A stretch of DNA of 64,000 nt from Hydractinia symbiolongicarpus (GCF_029227915.1 NC_079887.1:16427650-16491649); one strand, 5' to 3'; shown: positions 36,001 to 48,065, counted from the stretch's first letter. Made by a program: numbers and translations. The notes: generated by a model from the letters alone, not told the origin.

Positions 36001-36573
36001 CAAATAGAAAATGTTAGGTGGCTAATCCTGCTGGAAAAGGTTTTAATATGGTGTAGTTATTTCGTGCTTTTTTCACCGCTACTTGCGAGATTTTAAAATA
36101 TATATTCAGGTAGGGAAAAGTACATCTGAATAAAGCGCTCCGCTATGATGTGTGACATGGTTTAAGTGATCCAACTGGCATACAATGTCTTATAAATAAC
36201 TCAATTTTATTTGAATCGCACTTGAAGAAAACTTCTTTCTATAACAACTCAACAGAGTTTAGTATAACGTATATCTGCACTAATCACTCAATGAGATGAA
36301 TGGCAGGGTTTAACTGCACTTTAACGCTCAAACTGTCTTTCAACATAGACATTAAGGTCAACAAACCCATACTCATCGAAAAGGATTGGAATGAGTACTA
36401 GTACAGGGAGCTGTTACAATTGAGGCATGAGCCATCTAACGAGGTGGACGGAAATGCAATAGCAATAATAAGAACTGATTCTTTACAAAACGAAAGCATT
36501 GTTGGACACATGCCACAAAACAAATAAAAAATATGTTTCATGTTCTTGAAAGTCCTGAACAGTTCGATTACAG
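32948..36573. repeat. Tandem duplication, two 1,813-bp units
   Basis: Unit 1 is 32,948-34,760 and unit 2 is 34,761-36,573. Everything I compared at an offset of 1,813 matches, including long homopolymers. The units hold no recognised gene. The duplication is very recent or an assembly duplication. Confidence 0.95.
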
Positions 36574-36593
36574 CTTAGGTTTGTGGAAAGAGA

Positions 36594-36737
36594 GTTAATC
36601 GTGGAAGTGGATATGGTCCGGAAATACCAGTTGTGTATAAGTTTTATGGACAACAAAAATTGATTGACTGGTTTGCGAAGAAAATTGAGACTGTAAAAGC
36701 AGACTTTTCCTGTAAAGTTTCAAAGTGTTTAAAATAG
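36594..36737 (+). pseudogene. Short coding-like remnant
   Basis: Forty-seven codons with protein-like composition (VNRGSGYGPEIPVVYKFYGQ, then QKLIDWFAKKIETVKADFSC), ending in TAG. It begins 20 bases after the 1,813-bp duplication. An adjacent frame on its left (LGLWKE) suggests a frameshift. Family not recognised. Confidence 0.25.
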
Positions 36738-36951
36738 ATATTTAAAATTAAATGCTGATCCCTAATTTTTTGGATTGTACGCTAATTGGATAGAAAAAAA
36801 GCCTATAGTTGCCATTTTGTGCAAAAAAATTTGTCCGCTCATCAGAGTGTCCGTTAATTAAGTGTCCGCTAATTAGAACGTTTTTTATAAGACTTTGACC
36901 AGAAAACGGCAGGTGCATGGACAAAGTGTCCGCTAATTGAAGAGAATACTG

Positions 36952-37073
36952 TATACATTTATTTTCAGCAGCGTTTTAAGCTCTACTCAATAAAGGCGAC
37001 GGGGAAACAAATTCCAAAAAAATTTTTTTTGTGTATTCACTAAGTAGATTTTTCTACGGGCCTTATGGACTAG
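36952..37073 (+). mobile_element. Helitron 3' end fragment
   Basis: The text 'cagcagcgttttaagctctac' and the terminal 'taagtagatttttctacgggccttatggactag' match the 3' end of the Helitrons at 20 and 48 kb. The hairpin here is gtaga-tttt-tctac instead of gtgga-tttt-tccac, a compensated base-pair change. CTAG is at 37,070-37,073, followed by T. Confidence 0.75.
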
Positions 37074-37748
37074 TGTAGGTGCTTACACGATTTCAACTGA
37101 GTTAACTATTTTTACTCGCTAAACAATAAAATTACAAGACGAAATTTAAGCAACAAATTACACATGTAAGATGACATAAAATATAATAAGAAATAAACAC
37201 TCACTAGAAATATAGTGGCGTAAGCCAAGCCAACTACAAGTGAGAGAAAACAACTAAAACAGATGCTGAGATACAGGACAACTCCTGTGATGTATGAAAG
37301 AAAAATTTCACTCAACAGCGAATTTATTACAAAAATGTATGTTCGACTCTGTCATTACATGTTGAAGACTGAATGCGCAGAAAAAAGATGTGCAAGATGT
37401 GCAGAAAATTTAACTAAAAATAGTACCAAAATTACAATTATTCTCTTTACATAATTAACACGGGACATTACATCACAACACAAAACTAACAAAATGCATC
37501 TTGTTCTCCACCGCAGAGCGTCTCTACAGCAGAGCACATACGCGACACCATAAGGACAATACAAATGACGTATCAAAATAAATGTCAATACGGCCGGAAA
37601 TTCATGTAGACTGTTGTTTTGCGAGCTACTACGTACCGGCACCCTAAGCAACGTTCATTTACACATATGCGCGAAGAAAGACTGAACTTTCATTGTTTTC
37701 AGAAACTTTTATTAGAATTAGAACTTTAAAAATATAAAGATATAATTA
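37074..37748. other. Intergenic, nothing recognised
   Basis: No gene supported on either strand; overlapping short open frames show no domain. Confidence 0.35.
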
Positions 37749-37890
37749 TCACATTAATATGTTATCTTAAAATAACTCTAGTTATCTTACAATCAGGACA
37801 TTAATGTGAGTATCCACGCATTCCAAAATTACATTAATAGAGTTATCCTAAGGTAGCACTTGTTATCTTAAAATAACTGTATTAATGTGA
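37749..37890. mobile_element. Small MITE-like palindromic element
   Basis: The ends are inverted: left 'tcacattaatatgttatcttaaaataac', right (reverse complement) 'tcacattaatacagttattttaagataac'. The element is 142 bp and non-coding. Superfamily not assigned. Confidence 0.6.
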
Positions 37891-40800
37891 CTTTTGAATG
37901 CCGTAGAGCTGAGCCGAAACCAAACCATCGCGCTATCGCAATTAAAAAAAGTATTAAAATTAAAAACTTAAATTTAGAGTTAAAAACTCTAATTTAGTAT
38001 TTTTCAGAAAAAATAACTTTTCTTTTTTATTTCCAGATCTCCTTCCTGGTTATTTCTTGAAGTTGGATATGTCAGGTTAACAATAACACATTTTGAAGAG
38101 GTTTTTCTGTTTGTGTAAAATTTTTCTGACGCTATACGTTAATTATTTACTAAGGGTAATCAATTTCATTGTAGCGCGCTCTCAAAATGAGCCCTAAAAG
38201 AAAGCCAGCCCTTAGCAAAGTAATGGCTATAAATATATCATAAGTTATTAAATGTTTCAATCCAAATATTTAATCATTACGGTTCTTGACATTCCTTTAC
38301 ATTTCGGGGATCGTGTGCGCGGGGTTGATGATGGATTACAGGGCTATGTTACGGTAATCCCCTAAAAATAAGTTAATAAAAAGGGAGAAGAAAAACGCGA
38401 ATGGTCTTAAAAAGATCCTGAATCTAAACGTAGATCTTGATAAACGTAGGTCTCTTTTAATATGTTTCTTTGTGAACTAAAGAATCTCAGTATAGTAGTC
38501 TCAAAGGCTCTTTATAGGAGAACAGAGGTTTCTACTGTCACATGTATGTTATCAATTTATTATGTATAAATATGCCTCAGGGCAACATATCAAAGTTTCC
38601 AATAATCTGTTAGGTTTACTGAATTTTGTTTAATCTGACCTACATACTAACTATGAGTATAGCCAAACGCAACTATGACATCATAACCATTGAAATTTTA
38701 AATTGCTTCTAGTCAACATTAGAGTAAAAATAAATAATAAAAACATGTCTGTCATGTCACATCATACTTCATTTTAAGTGAAGAAAATAAAAAAAAAGTT
38801 TGACCTTTGTTTCCCATTACCGCGAACGTTTATGTCTGTTTTATAAAAATAATGTTTTATTTGAGTAAAAAATTTTGGAATGAATTTCTCTACAAATTGT
38901 CATTTTGCTCGATATTCAACAAATTATAAAGTGTAACCTTTTGGAGTATGGCATTGAAAAATAGGTGCAAATTACACTCGTTTTTCCGTAGTGTATTTCG
39001 TGCACATTAACCAATCACAGAAAACTTAACCACATAAAAATATAAAAACCATTTCCGTTAAGGTGGATTTCCACTTAAAATCAAACAAATCGGAAAGGAG
39101 CAATAAAAATACTGAAATTTGATTAAATATCTGCTAATTATTTTGTTTTTAAAATTTTTTGTTCCTGAAAGTTGACTGGCTTTAAACCTTTCTGCTTTCT
39201 TAGCATTGAAATAAGCCGCTCGGCCGCTATTCGTTTGCAGGCTTAATTTTGTTTTAAAAAGATTTAATCTTTGACGTCAGTTAACTAGAGAATTGATATT
39301 AAAACCGTCTGAACTGACTTGAACAACGCTCAATCAATAGTCATGACTATGCCAAACCTACAATCTTGGGCGGCGTTTCTGGTTATAAAACATGGTGGAG
39401 GTAGGACCAGCTCATACATGTTGTTAACATTTTTGAAAGTACGGAGAGAAAAAGATATTTTTATATTCCCATTTTTTGCTAAAATTGACCCAGTCCCAAG
39501 TCATTCAACGCACAAAACGCCTCAGATTATTCTGGAGCCTGTTAACAATACAGTTGATAACTCCAGCATTCATTATATCAAATCACTTTCTCCAGTCTCT
39601 TGAACTTTCGTTAATACTTCATAGAGAAAGACATAAACAGAAAAATAACTGATACAAATATAATCTGATTTCTAACATATATACATTGTGCTTTTAAACA
39701 ATTTTAGCAGAGCTACACATCAGTCCAGAACCTTTAGGACTGTGAAATATTTCTGCCAAGTAATTGTAAAAAATGTTAAGTAAAATAAAAAAAATAATAA
39801 AGCTATGTAAATAAGCAAAATAGAAAGAAAACAAAACACTTCAACACTACCAAAACAAAAGTAAGTACAAATAAAAAAGATATCGTTCTAAATTTTAAAC
39901 ACTTTCTGGACAAAGTAGTGATTTTATATATGTCCTTTTTACTTTTCGACCAATAACAGCCTTGACAAATTGTGCACTTAATAAAGTTCAGCATAATGTA
40001 ATATATATCTACGATATCTCCAAAATTACATAAGATGTAAACTACATTTATTAAAACGTTTAAAAACGTATTTTTCCGAATCATGCTACTAGACACAAAA
40101 AGTTATTAAACAGAACAAAGATGCACGACATTTCATAGTTTGTTACCACTTGCTATTTTAATATTACGCAGTAAAAAAAAGGAGGTAATTCAGCACGTCA
40201 TTTATCTCATTTTCTTTTCCGCTTCCCTTCCACCCTCTCATTAGCGCTCAGGCTGTCAAATAGTATAACGCTTTCTAAACGTAAGTATAATACAGCTAGT
40301 TATTTATATACTAGTTTATACTTCATGCATCGAGTGTAGATTATGAACGATTAGTTAGTGAAACACTCTAGTTCTATGAAACATCGCCTAAAAATTTTCT
40401 AAAGAGATTCTATTTCGTCGGAATTTTTTTTATACGCCGGTTTTTAAAAATTGGTGTATTGGTATTTTTTTGTTTCATTTAAAATGTTTTATCTGCAACA
40501 TTTTTTAAAAAATTAGGGTGATAAGAATGCACGAAAAAAACTTCGATATTTCGACTAACAAGAACACCGTCAAGGAATTTTAGAGCCAGTATTAAACACT
40601 GCAGGACCTCTGAGGCAAGTTATATATATCCTAACATGGGGAGCAATGATTAGTGCATATTATAGTATCAGGATACGAAATTGTAGGAATCCCGCAATCC
40701 CCCCTTGCCTCTGCATTCCACCACGCCACACGCAGATCGATATTAAAAATTCCCAATTAGAAATATTGTCGTCCCAAAGTTTACAAAATTAAAGATAATC

Positions 40801-41165
40801 TTAGAAGCTCAAAAATAAACAACTTAGCTTTGGTCTAATTTAGGTAACACAGTAGTGTTCATCTTATTGGCGTATAGATATTTGAAAATATAAAAAATCA
40901 AACAAAAACAATAGGGATAATACTAATAATTTGTCAAACTACAGAGTACCACTGTTTATTCAACATGCTGTCGTCGGGTGTTTAAAGTAGCCTCTTTGCA
41001 ACGGTTGTTGGTTTTCGACTAGTGACTTACACGAAAGTCAAGCTAATGGCGGGGGAAAGTGTATGATCACTGAGGACAAAAACAACAAACTTAAATCATC
41101 TTAAATATCACACTGGACATCCAAATATAACTACAAATGACAGGAAAGTTCCATATATAGCTTCA
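37891..41165. other. Intergenic, nothing recognised
   Basis: AT-rich DNA without a gene I can support on either strand. Open frames near 39,320 and 39,800 have no recognisable domain. Confidence 0.35.
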
Positions 41166-41801
41166 TTACCCAGGTAAAAGGGCGGCATGTCATTGGTTAC
41201 AACTTACGGCATAGCGGGCAATAGCAACCGTGTTTAAAGTTTTAATAATCCATATAACAACGTCATTAACCCTATAATAACTGTTTATGAGAGCAATACC
41301 GGAGAATATTGACCGACGTCAAAGTATTGCCCAAGCTTGCGAAGGCAATACGCGACAGAGGTCAATATTCGAAGGTATTGCCCGAAATAAACAGTTATTA
41401 TATGGATTATTATCCGGCTACTGCATTTTGCGACAAAAATATAACATTATAAGCAAGATGTAGAAATCATGTCTTTATAGAAACTATTCCCATTTGGAAC
41501 GTACATTCGAACTAAAAATATATTTTTTTTAAATCGAATATCGTGTAAACATTACAGGTTTCATTGTGTAGCTACAACATAGAATTCTTTAAAAGATAGA
41601 AGTAAGTTTTACTTCTGTTTCGCTTTTTTGTTTACCTTTTTTCGTGCTTATTTACATTTAATGCTACCATATTTAAACTTTAAACATGGTTGCTATGGTG
41701 GCGGGCAATACCATGAAATATTGCCCGCTATGATGTAAGTTCTAACCAATCACATTGGGCGATTTTTGGAAATATTGATGCCGCCCTTTTACCCGGGTAA
41801 T
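41166..41801. mobile_element. MITE-like element, 636 bp, with terminal inverted repeats
   Basis: The left end 'attacccaggtaaaagggcggcat' is mirrored by the right end 'atgccgcccttttacccgggtaat' (one mismatch in about 23). Subterminal text is also mirrored ('cattggtta...acttacggcatagcgggcaata' against 'tattgcccgctatgatgtaagttctaaccaat'). The centre holds further 'gcaatacc/ggtattgc' inverted pieces. It has no ORF. Confidence 0.75.
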
Positions 41802-42806
41802 AATTTCAAATATCCCAGTTAACACGGACTATTATTACAACTTCATGGTTTTCTCTACGACTGCGAGATATACTAGGGACCTTACACAACTGAAGTATTT
41901 TAGCCGATATATTTTCTTTCAAAATTATCACATTCTCATAATTTTTTAAGAAAAAGGAATTTCAGCAGAGGTAAATTACTCACTTCTTTTTCCGCTATCG
42001 CCGCCTAAAACAAAATTAACTTTAGTAGCTAGTAGCATATTTAAAAAAAGACGGATGTGGCCTCCTTTTACAACCATATATACGCCAATTCTGGAGGCAT
42101 TTTAGAGTATTACTTAAAGTTTTAATTTGCTAGTAAATATACACATTACACACTCAGAAAGAAATAATAAATCGTGAATTTAAACCCTAGAAAAACAAAA
42201 CAAAACAAGGAAGAGCCAACAAGGCACTCGCTAACTACCTATCAATTTTCTTTAATTTTGGAACCTTAATTAGCAGAAAAAATTATTTATGTTAAAATAT
42301 TCATGTAAAGTATAGGCTAAAGTACGATTGTTAAGAACTGCACGCATAAAGATTTTTTAATAGAGAACCTAATGGGTTTTTGTTGACGAGGTAATTGGGG
42401 GAACCGAGTAAAGGGTGTTTGAAGAAGGTTTGTATAAATCTGTTGCTTGGAGCCAGCTTAATTTACAACTATTGGATGTTTGTTAGCTAGGCTAATTCAA
42501 AATCAAACAAAAATCCCTTTTGATCCCTATAGCTAGGTAGCCGAAATACTATAATTATTACAGTTGAAATTTGTATATTAGCGAAAAAGCATTCTCGTCC
42601 CCAGAGCTCTTTGAGATAAACCTCAAAGGTAGCCCTGGCGTGATGGATTCTGATTGGCCTATTATAGGAGTTTTATGTTTTTCCGTGAAAGATTGTATTT
42701 AGCATTTAAAAATGTAAACAAAGATGGCGGTGGGAGGGACGAAGGATCGAAATATGCTCCCTTTGATTATGTCTTGACTGAATTTAGAGCAGATATCAAG
42801 GGCTGG
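41802..42806. other. Intergenic, nothing recognised
   Basis: It includes 'cattctcgtccccagagctc' at 42,590, which recurs inverted at 52,145. Confidence 0.35.
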
Positions 42807-42830
42807 CTATAATAATACGGAGACCGTGTG

Positions 42831-44036
42831 TCACAGGCGGCATATGCATGTTATGTGAGTGGCTTTCAGCATCGCTACTCATACTTCATTCGAACGATAC
42901 CTCAAATGGAAGATTACCTCCAACCAATTGAAGATATTTTGAGATATCAATTTATACCAGCCATCACTGGTGGGAAAGTCATAAACGACACAGAAAGAGA
43001 TCTTCTGTCCCTCCCGCCTCGGATGGGCGGACTTGGTCTTAAAAATGTCTGTGAAATTGCACCGATCGAGCACGAGAATTCAAAGCAGTTTACATTTAAA
43101 CTTCAGAATCAGATACTTGGCACCACTGAAAATGGGGAAATAAAATCAATTGCAATGATTAAAAGTGAGAAGAACCAACGAAATAAAGAGAAACTGGTGC
43201 GAGTCAGAGCCGAGTTGAATGAAGATCAAAAGAAAAAGAACGACTCCAATTGCCTAGTCGGTTCTTCAATCTGGTTAACAAATCTTCCAATCAAAGAGCT
43301 TGCGTACGATCTCAACAAAGAGCAGTTCCAGGATGCGCTGCGTATTCGATATAACTGGACCCTACCTCGATTACCCACTGAATGTATCTGTGGAAGCAGT
43401 TTTGATGTTTCACATGCGCTGTCCTGTAAGAAAGGAGGGTTTGTGACATTAAGATATAATGAGATTCGCCACATAACAGCAAAGCTAATTGATGAGGTAT
43501 GTGTCAATGTTCGAAGCGAACCAAGCTTGATGGCTCTAGATGGCGAGCAGTTTCAATATCGTACTGCCAATCGCAGCAGAGAAGCACGTTTGGACATCAG
43601 TGCTACTGGGTTCTGGACTCCTGGGCAAAGAGCATTTTTCGATATAAGGGTCTTTGACCTAAGTGCTCGAAGATACAGGGGTCTGGAGCTCAGCAAGTGC
43701 TTCAAAAGGAATGAAGATGAAAAGAAACGCCATTATAGCGAGCGAATAAACACCGTAGAATATGGGACCTTCAGTCCCCTTGTCTTCTCAACAAATGGAG
43801 GAATGGGTCGTGAGTGTGGAGCGTTTTACAAAATACTATCAGAGATGATTGCTGAAAAGCGGGATGTCACAGTTCAACAATCGACCAACTTCATAAGGTC
43901 GAAGATCTCATTCAGTTTGTTAAGATCAACTTTACTATGCATCAGAGGCGCACGCTCATTGTGGGGTAGGGAACCTGCAACAATCAATGACATTGAACTC
44001 TCCAATTCCCTTTCAAGGATTGTAGGCAGCGATTAA
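42831..44036 (+). CDS. C-terminal part of LINE polyprotein: zinc knuckle and PD-(D/E)XK-like nuclease
   Basis: The frame opens without a Met (SQAAYACYVSGFQHRYSYFI), because the insertion is truncated. Residues up to about 90 resemble the end of an RT/thumb region (FIPAITGG, LLSLPPRMGGLGL). A zinc knuckle follows with C186-x-C188-x7-H196-x3-C200 (CICGSSFDVSHALSC). Then comes a restriction-like nuclease core: ARLDISATGFW and AFFDIRVFD, with acidic residues D256 and D272, and YRTNENEKK-like and GGMGREC blocks. Knuckle plus such a nuclease is the C-terminal order of R2/R4/NeSL-type LINEs, in which it nicks specific target DNA. The frame is intact to its stop. Assignment to that group is by motif order only. 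Confidence 0.65.
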   Translation, partial: SQAAYACYVSGFQHRYSYFIRTIPQMEDYLQPIEDILRYQFIPAITGGKVINDTERDLLSLPPRMGGLGLKNVCEIAPIEHENSKQFTFKLQNQILGTTENGEIKSIAMIKSEKNQRNKEKLVRVRAELNEDQKKKNDSNCLVGSSIWLTNLPIKELAYDLNKEQFQDALRIRYNWTLPRLPTECICGSSFDVSHALSCKKGGFVTLRYNEIRHITAKLIDEVCVNVRSEPSLMALDGEQFQYRTANRSREARLDISATGFWTPGQRAFFDIRVFDLSARRYRGLELSKCFKRNEDEKKRHYSERINTVEYGTFSPLVFSTNGGMGRECGAFYKILSEMIAEKRDVTVQQSTNFIRSKISFSLLRSTLLCIRGARSLWGREPATINDIELSNSLSRIVGSD

Positions 44037-44153
44037 TCAATAATCTATTCTGTGAAGAGATTTTAAAATTCAAAAACAATCAAAACACTCGAACAATCAG
44101 ATTAAATAGACAGTAGTACAGTATTAAAAAAAAAAAAAAAAATGTTGCTAAGG

Positions 44154-44184
<31 letters not shown>
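42831..44184 (+). mobile_element. 5'-truncated LINE with a restriction-like endonuclease (copy 1)
   Basis: This 1.35-kb insertion holds the last 402 codons of a retroelement protein and a poly(A) tail (44,158-44,184). It starts within the RT thumb region and is flanked by an imperfect 9-bp duplication, gaccgtgtg (42,822-42,830) and gactgtgtg (44,185-44,193). This is the signature of target-primed reverse transcription with 5' truncation. Confidence 0.8.
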
Positions 44185-44185
44185 G

Positions 44186-44216
<31 letters not shown>

Positions 44217-45577
44217 CTGTAACAGGCAAAGTGGATGTGTTCATTTTCCTTTGATGTCGTCGAAAAAGTTGTCTGAAAACCTAAATTTTCTGACGTTACG
44301 GCGCGACGTCAATAATACTACTTTAAATACTAAAAGAACAAATTTTTGTACAATTAGACTGTGAGCTGAAGTTGGATTTTTTTTATATTTTGTTTTATAA
44401 ACTTTTTTTAAGCTTTAAACTAACTGTAAGTAATGTAATTACGGGAATAAATATTTGGTGATGATAAAAAATTACTGAATGTTCAGACTGAAACTGTTTA
44501 ACTTTTGTGAGGGAGGACCATATGCAAGTATATATACTAAAAATAATAATTTGATATTTTACACTTTCCAAGTTGTATTTTTGTATGCACTTAAATGACT
44601 GCTTTTTCTGAGTTGAATTTGATGGGTTTCATATCAATTTTGTGGAAGATTTTATGGGTGAAAACAATATAAAACATGCCAATTGAACTGATTTTTGTTC
44701 ATATTTTGATTTGCTCCTCATAAACCTTTGTGTTCTACATTTATTGTAAACTTTTGTGAGGAAGGACCATATTTTTATATACAATGTTTTCAAAATAATG
44801 ATTTTTGTTGATTTGAAATTTACTCCTTGCTCATTGCTTTTTCGACATTTCAGTTTAAAATGTTTGGTAAAGTCAGTACAGATCATGAGACAAAAAAATT
44901 GTTTTGTTAACCGGTTAATTTTTACATTTTGTGCTTATTTTTGCGGGAGAGGATGGTATGCAACCGAATAAATGATTTTTCAAAGTTTAACTTTTTGTTT
45001 TTTGGTGTTTTGGGTTTGTTTAAGTTTGGCTTTTTTATGTTGTTCAGGTTGTATTGTTGTATAAGCATTCAGGGAAAAGACAATGTTTAAAATGCATAAA
45101 GAACTTATTTCATAGATCTGTGCTTACTGTTGCAAGCCTTTCTTTTCGACATTTCAGATTAAAATATTGAAGGTTTTCAACATAATCACATAATAAGATG
45201 TATACATATTTGAGATGTGTTATTTCTGACATTATTATTATTGTTGTCGTAACTGTCTGGGTTGTGACTGTCAATGTTGTAACTTTCTACTAACTAGATT
45301 TTACACCTTGCACGGTGTTGTTTTTCATATTTTGTCTGAAGTTTTGTTGGGAGGATTTCATGCGATTTGACATTTGATAGTTTGTGTTAGATTTTAAGAA
45401 CTTTTTTGTTAAATTATGACGTATATACTTTCTTTTTATGCATTTTCAGATTATTTTTTTTAGTAAAAGGCATATTCAATATACTGAAATATTTGCTGAT
45501 GTCATCAAAATTCAAATGCAGAACTTTTCAATTGTTTTTCTGCCTAAGTGGATTTTTCCACGGGCCTAATCGACTAG

Positions 45578-48065
45578 TCTATATATTAATAAGCCAGTTC
45601 CGTGTGTCTGTAACAAGCAAAGTTGATATCGTCATTTTCCTTTGATGTCGCCGAAAAAAATCTTTGATGTTGCCGAAAAAAATATGTCTTCTTTGTCGTG
45701 AAAAGCCGCGAGTTTTGTGTGGTTTGTTAAATGAAGTTCTAGCACAAAGTAACGGAAATTGTGTTTGCAAAAAAGATGGCTGTCCTTTTTAAGCATTTGT
45801 CTTCCCTTGCCTTCAAAATAAATCTTTACAAAAGCATTTAAAAAGGGGCATGGTTTATAAATGAAGTATAGAAAGGTTTCTGTAAGGTTTGTTTATGTTT
45901 TTTTCAGTTTTGATGATATTATTGATGCGAGACATGTTTGTTAGCTAGCATCAACCACACCAACAACAACTAGCTAGGTAGCTAGGAATTTATAAATATG
46001 TAGCCATGTTGTTTATACCTAGCTAAGTCTCCAGTTTATATTTAGGTGACCAGCTATTACCTGCTGTAGCTACCTTATGTTAGCTTCAGTTTTATGTTGC
46101 TTTTTACATGTAAGCTAATCTTAGTGGTCTTTGCTAAGAATGTGACTGTAACGTATTTTAATTGACATTTTAAGCTTAAATTAACAAGCCACAACAACTT
46201 TTAAAAAAGTATTACATAATATTTAAGAAGAGTTTAAGGACTGTTTTTAAGCAAATAATGTATTTTTCACAATTTGTGTATGCAAATAATGTATTTTTCA
46301 CATTTTGTGTAACTAAACTTATATACATCGGTTACATGCAATATGACGAAACGATTTTTATTTAACATGTAGTAATTCTGGTACCTTAAGTGTAGTGATT
46401 TTTGTTGTTCTAGATGTTCTAACTAAAATGTTTTTGTTTATGGCATTGTGTCTCAATTAAGAAAAGTTTCAACTTTTTTGAGGGAGTACAACACCGAGAA
46501 AACTTGTGTTTTTTTTATATTTTGTATAAATTCTTACCGGGCAGGACTCTGTACAACGTACCGAAATGACTGATCCCTCTCTATTTATAAATTTGATGCG
46601 TTCCAAATCACAGTTTTTTGAAATTTTGGGTAATATTTAATGAGTACAAGATGCAAATACTGATTTTAGTTGAATCAGAAGTATTTCCTACAACCATTCT
46701 TTTTTTACACTTTTGTGGAGAAAAAGTGTACGCAATATCATCAGAATAACTGATTTTGTTGCAAACTGTTTTTCTTTTTCAAATTTTGGATTGAAATATT
46801 GTTATAAAGGGCATATATCAATAGACATATATATACCAAAATAGTTAAATTCTGCAAACTTTGATTTTGTCGTTCACCTCTCATCTTTTATATTTTGATT
46901 AAACTTTTGAGGAAAAACAAAATACAAATTCTAAATAATTCCTATGAATTATTTAGAATTTGTATTTTGTGTTGCAAATTTAGTGCAAAAATTTAACTGT
47001 TGTGAGGGAGGACCATATGCAATTATATATACTAAAAATAATAATTTGATATTCTACAAGTTGTATTTTTGTATGCACTTAAATGACTGCTTTTTCTGAG
47101 TTGAATTTGATGGGTTTCATATCAATTTTGTGGAAGATTTTATGGCTGAAGACAATATAGAACATGCCAATTGAACTGATTTTTGTTCATATTTTGATTT
47201 GCTCCTCATAAACCTTTGTGTTCTACATTTATTGTAAACTTTTGTGAGGAAGGACCATATATATATACAATGTTTTCAAAATAATGATTTTTGTTGATTT
47301 GAAATTTACTACTTGCATATTGCTTTTTCGACATTTCAGGTTAAAATGTTTGGTAAAGTCAGTACGGATCATTAGACAAAAAATTGTTTTGTTAACCGGT
47401 TAATTTTTACATTTTGTGCATATTTTTGCGGGAGAGGATGGTATGCAACCGAATAAATGATTTTTCAAAGTTTAACTTTTTGTTTTTAGGTGTTTTGTGT
47501 TTGTTTAAGTTTGGCTTTTTGATATTGTTCAGGTTGTATTGTTGTATAAGCATTTAGGGAAAAGACAATGTTTAAAATGCGTAAAGAACTTATTTCATAG
47601 ATCTGTGCTTACTGTTGCAAGCCTTTCTTTTGGACACTTCAGATTAAAATATTGAAGGTTTTCAACATAATCACATAATAAGATGTATACATATTTGAGA
47701 TATGTGTTATTTCTGACATTATTATTATTGTTGTCGTAACTGTCTGGGTTGTGACTGTCAATGTTGTAACTTTCTACTAACTAGATTTTACACCTTGCAC
47801 GCCGTTGTTTTTCATATTTTGTCTGAAGTTTTGTTGGGAGGATTTCATGCGATTTGACATTTGATATTTTGTGTTAGATTTTAAGAACTTTTTTGTTAAA
47901 TTATGACTTATATACTTTCTTTTTATGCATTTTCAGATTATTTTTTTTAGTAAAAGGCATATTCAATATACTGAAATATTTGCTGATGTCATCAAAATTC
48001 AAATGACAGAACTTTTCAATTGTTTTTCTGCCTAAGTGGATTTTTCCACGGGCCTAATCGACTAG
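45578..48065 (+). mobile_element. Helitron B, 2.5 kb, non-autonomous
   Basis: It begins at tctatatattaataagccagttccgtgtg, directly after the CTAG of Helitron A, and ends with 'gtggatttttccacgggcctaatcga' and CTAG at 48,062-48,065. The last 1.07 kb (from about 46,990) is nearly identical to the end of Helitron A. A more diverged version of the same block lies around 46,420-46,900. The filler contains a perfect 25-bp hairpin at 46,917-46,970. No ORF of note. Confidence 0.8.
46917..46970. repeat. Perfect 25-bp inverted repeat with 4-nt loop
   Basis: Arms 46,917-46,941 and 46,946-46,970 are exact reverse complements, with loop 'ctat'. It lies inside Helitron B. Confidence 0.95.

Larger units (their letters stand above)
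42806..45577 (+). mobile_element. Helitron A, interrupted by a LINE insertion
   Basis: A Helitron 5' end (ctataataatacggagaccgtgtg) stops at 42,830. After the LINE fragment the element resumes at 44,185 with 'gactgtgtgtg...tctgtaacaggcaaagtggatgtg' and runs to 'aagtggatttttccacgggcctaatcga' and CTAG at 45,574-45,577. The first T of the 5' TC is changed to G. The right-hand 1.08 kb (from about 44,500) is repeated in Helitron B. No Rep/helicase gene is present, so it is non-autonomous. Confidence 0.8.

Noticed and set aside
34008-36003. Two identical 60-residue reverse-strand proteins (34,008-34,190 and 35,821-36,003)
   Set aside because: They are the same chance frame in the two units of the 1,813-bp duplication, with no domain or conserved feature.
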